This document shows positions 63,308-64,000 of a DNA stretch of 64,000 nucleotides, piece after piece (within the stretch, counting starts at the first letter, position 1; every line of letters begins with the position of its first letter). The stretch spans positions 32,422 through 96,421 of the forward strand of contig NZ_JAEMTA010000016.1 in assembly GCF_016462545.1 (NCBI RefSeq), read 5' to 3'. Under the pieces are notes generated by a model, which was given only the letters and a program-made list of their open reading frames with translations, made no database searches and was not told the origin of the DNA. A program made the translations under genes and the position numbers. This stretch comes from Mycolicibacterium sp. Lineage in GTDB: Bacteria > Actinomycetota > Actinomycetes > Mycobacteriales > Mycobacteriaceae.

Positions 63308-63718
63308 TCAGTCAGTGGCTGGCTCCTCATCGACGTCGCGCGCCTCGTCCACGGCTTCGTTCTGTTCCCGGAACGAGGTGTAGATGTCGAGCAGCACCTG
63401 CTTCTGCCGCTCGGTGATCGCGGTGTCCATGACGATCGCGTCGCGGACCTCGCTCGGCTCGCTGGGCTCGAGAAGTCCTGCTCTCACGTAGAGCACGTCC
63501 GCAGAGACCCTCAGCGCCTTGGCGATCTGATTGAGAACCTCCGCGGAGGGCTTCCGCAGTCCCCTCTCGATCTGGCTGAGATAGGGATTGCTGACGCCGG
63601 CCTTCTCGGCCAACTGCCGCACCGAAACCTGCGCAAGTTCGCGCTGGCTACGGATGAAGCCTCCGATGTCCTGCGCAGCGGTGGACACGACGGCGGCGAG
63701 GTTTTCGTCTTGCGACAC
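63308..63718 (-). CDS. XRE-family helix-turn-helix regulator (Rv0474-like)
   Basis: A 136-residue protein with a Cro/CI-type HTH ([36 protein letters not shown], about 34-69) and an acidic, helical C-terminal part. The M. tuberculosis counterpart Rv0474 also lies upstream of hbhA. The GTG at 63718 has GAAGGGG ten bases before it. A perfect 8-base inverted repeat upstream (63777-63806) is a candidate operator. It may control hbhA and the genes after it. Confidence 0.88.
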   Translation of the reverse strand: MSQDENLAAVVSTAAQDIGGFIRSQRELAQVSVRQLAEKAGVSNPYLSQIERGLRKPSAEVLNQIAKALRVSADVLYVRAGLLEPSEPSEVRDAIVMDTAITERQKQVLLDIYTSFREQNEAVDEARDVDEEPATD

Positions 63719-63776
63719 GTCGGTTCCCCTTCCTGCGTTGGTATCCGAATTGCTTCGAACACCACCGTAGGACGGG

Positions 63777-63806
63777 GTGCTAACTATTGCAAGCGCTTGT
63801 TAGCAC
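63777..63806. promoter_or_regulatory. Long inverted repeat between the XRE gene and the DUF445 gene
   Basis: GTGCTAAC (63777-63784) and GTTAGCAC (63799-63806) are perfect arms 14 bases apart. The spacer contains the palindrome CAAGCGCTTG (63790-63799 with one shared base). It lies 59-88 bases upstream of the XRE gene start and just downstream of the DUF445 stop. Very likely an operator or promoter element. Confidence 0.6.
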
Positions 63807-63818
63807 TGCCGCGGCCGA

Positions 63819-64000
63819 TCAGAACAGCAGCTGCGCCACCGTGTAGATGACCAACCCCGCGAACGACCCGACGACCGTGCCGTTGATTCGGATGAACTGC
63901 AGGTCACGGCCTACATGCAACTCGATCCGTTCACTCGCCATGTCCGCATCCCAGCGCTCGATGGTCTCGGTGATGATCGCTGTGATCTCCGTCCCATACT
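63819..64000 (-). CDS. DUF445 membrane protein, C-terminal end only
   Basis: The last 60 residues of a DUF445 family protein, running off the window on its 5' side. The visible part reads ERIELHVGRDLQFIRINGTVVGSFAGLVIYTVAQLLF, the standard ending of the family, with one membrane helix at the end. In M. tuberculosis the neighbouring gene Rv0473 has this place. Function unknown. Confidence 0.88.
   Translation of the reverse strand, partial: YGTEITAIITETIERWDADMASERIELHVGRDLQFIRINGTVVGSFAGLVIYTVAQLLF

Noticed and set aside
63777..63806. CIRCE/HrcA heat-shock operator
   Set aside because: The half sites resemble CIRCE arms but in the opposite order and with a 14-base spacer; no chaperone gene follows.

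Overview
The window is high-G+C mycobacterial chromosome. The gene order closely follows the M. tuberculosis Rv0473-Rv0534 segment (compared from memory, shown here in reverse). HbhA, MshA, SenX3/RegX3, an Emb-type arabinosyltransferase, menaquinone and mycothiol genes, many GTG starts with 4-base overlaps, and extra genes absent from M. tuberculosis point to a rapidly growing Mycobacterium/Mycolicibacterium. No rRNA, tRNA, CRISPR array, transposase or integrase was seen.

Layout: 0-5.3 kb holds the 3' part of an Emb-like arabinosyltransferase, a DUF1345 membrane protein, menA and small membrane proteins. 5.3-11 kb is a minus-strand operon for system II cytochrome c maturation (TlpA-like lipoprotein, CcdA, ResB, CcsA) with a ParA/MinD-like ATPase downstream and a histidine phosphatase plus hemL upstream. 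12.3-13.7 kb is a KmtR-type nickel/cobalt sensor with a CDF exporter and a striking operator. 13.8-18.1 kb holds small flavin/F420 enzymes, a DUF2236-TetR pair and membrane proteins. 18.1-23.5 kb is hemB-hemD-hemC-hemA with a glutaredoxin. 23.5-33.4 kb is conserved core: HAD phosphatase, MaoC-like protein, acyltransferase, atypical SDR, ribosomal bS22, a small HTH protein, proC, thioesterase, TIM-barrel protein, Rv0497-like protein, exopolyphosphatase, Rv0495c-like protein.

33.4-48.6 kb is the accessory part: about 15 kb of surface-polysaccharide genes sitting between the Rv0495c homologue and regX3, where M. tuberculosis has only a few unrelated genes. It encodes a Wzy/WaaL-type polymerase, a Wzx flippase, a Wzz/BY-kinase-like protein without a Walker A lysine, a WecG/TagA glycosyltransferase, two GT2 transferases, a Tat-exported beta-helix protein, a HemL-like sugar aminotransferase, and a modified-sugar cassette (glucose-1-phosphate cytidylyltransferase, two C-methyltransferase paralogues of which one has lost catalytic residues, PIG-L deacetylase, SDR, 3,5-epimerase). 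Together these could make, flip and polymerise a polysaccharide with a branched or deaminated unusual sugar.

48.7-64 kb returns to core: regX3-senX3 with a PHO-box-like array, gpm1, a YbjN protein, mshA and its ROK-type regulator, an SDR, a Tat/lipoprotein L,D-transpeptidase, murB, a small methyltransferase and nitrilase group, deoC, hbhA, an XRE regulator and the end of a DUF445 protein. A short G+C-rich repeat recurs in genes and intergenic DNA around 10.1, 23.2, 29.4 and 38.8 kb. The only gene-free stretch over 300 bases is 37577-37980, upstream of the plus-strand polysaccharide operon.
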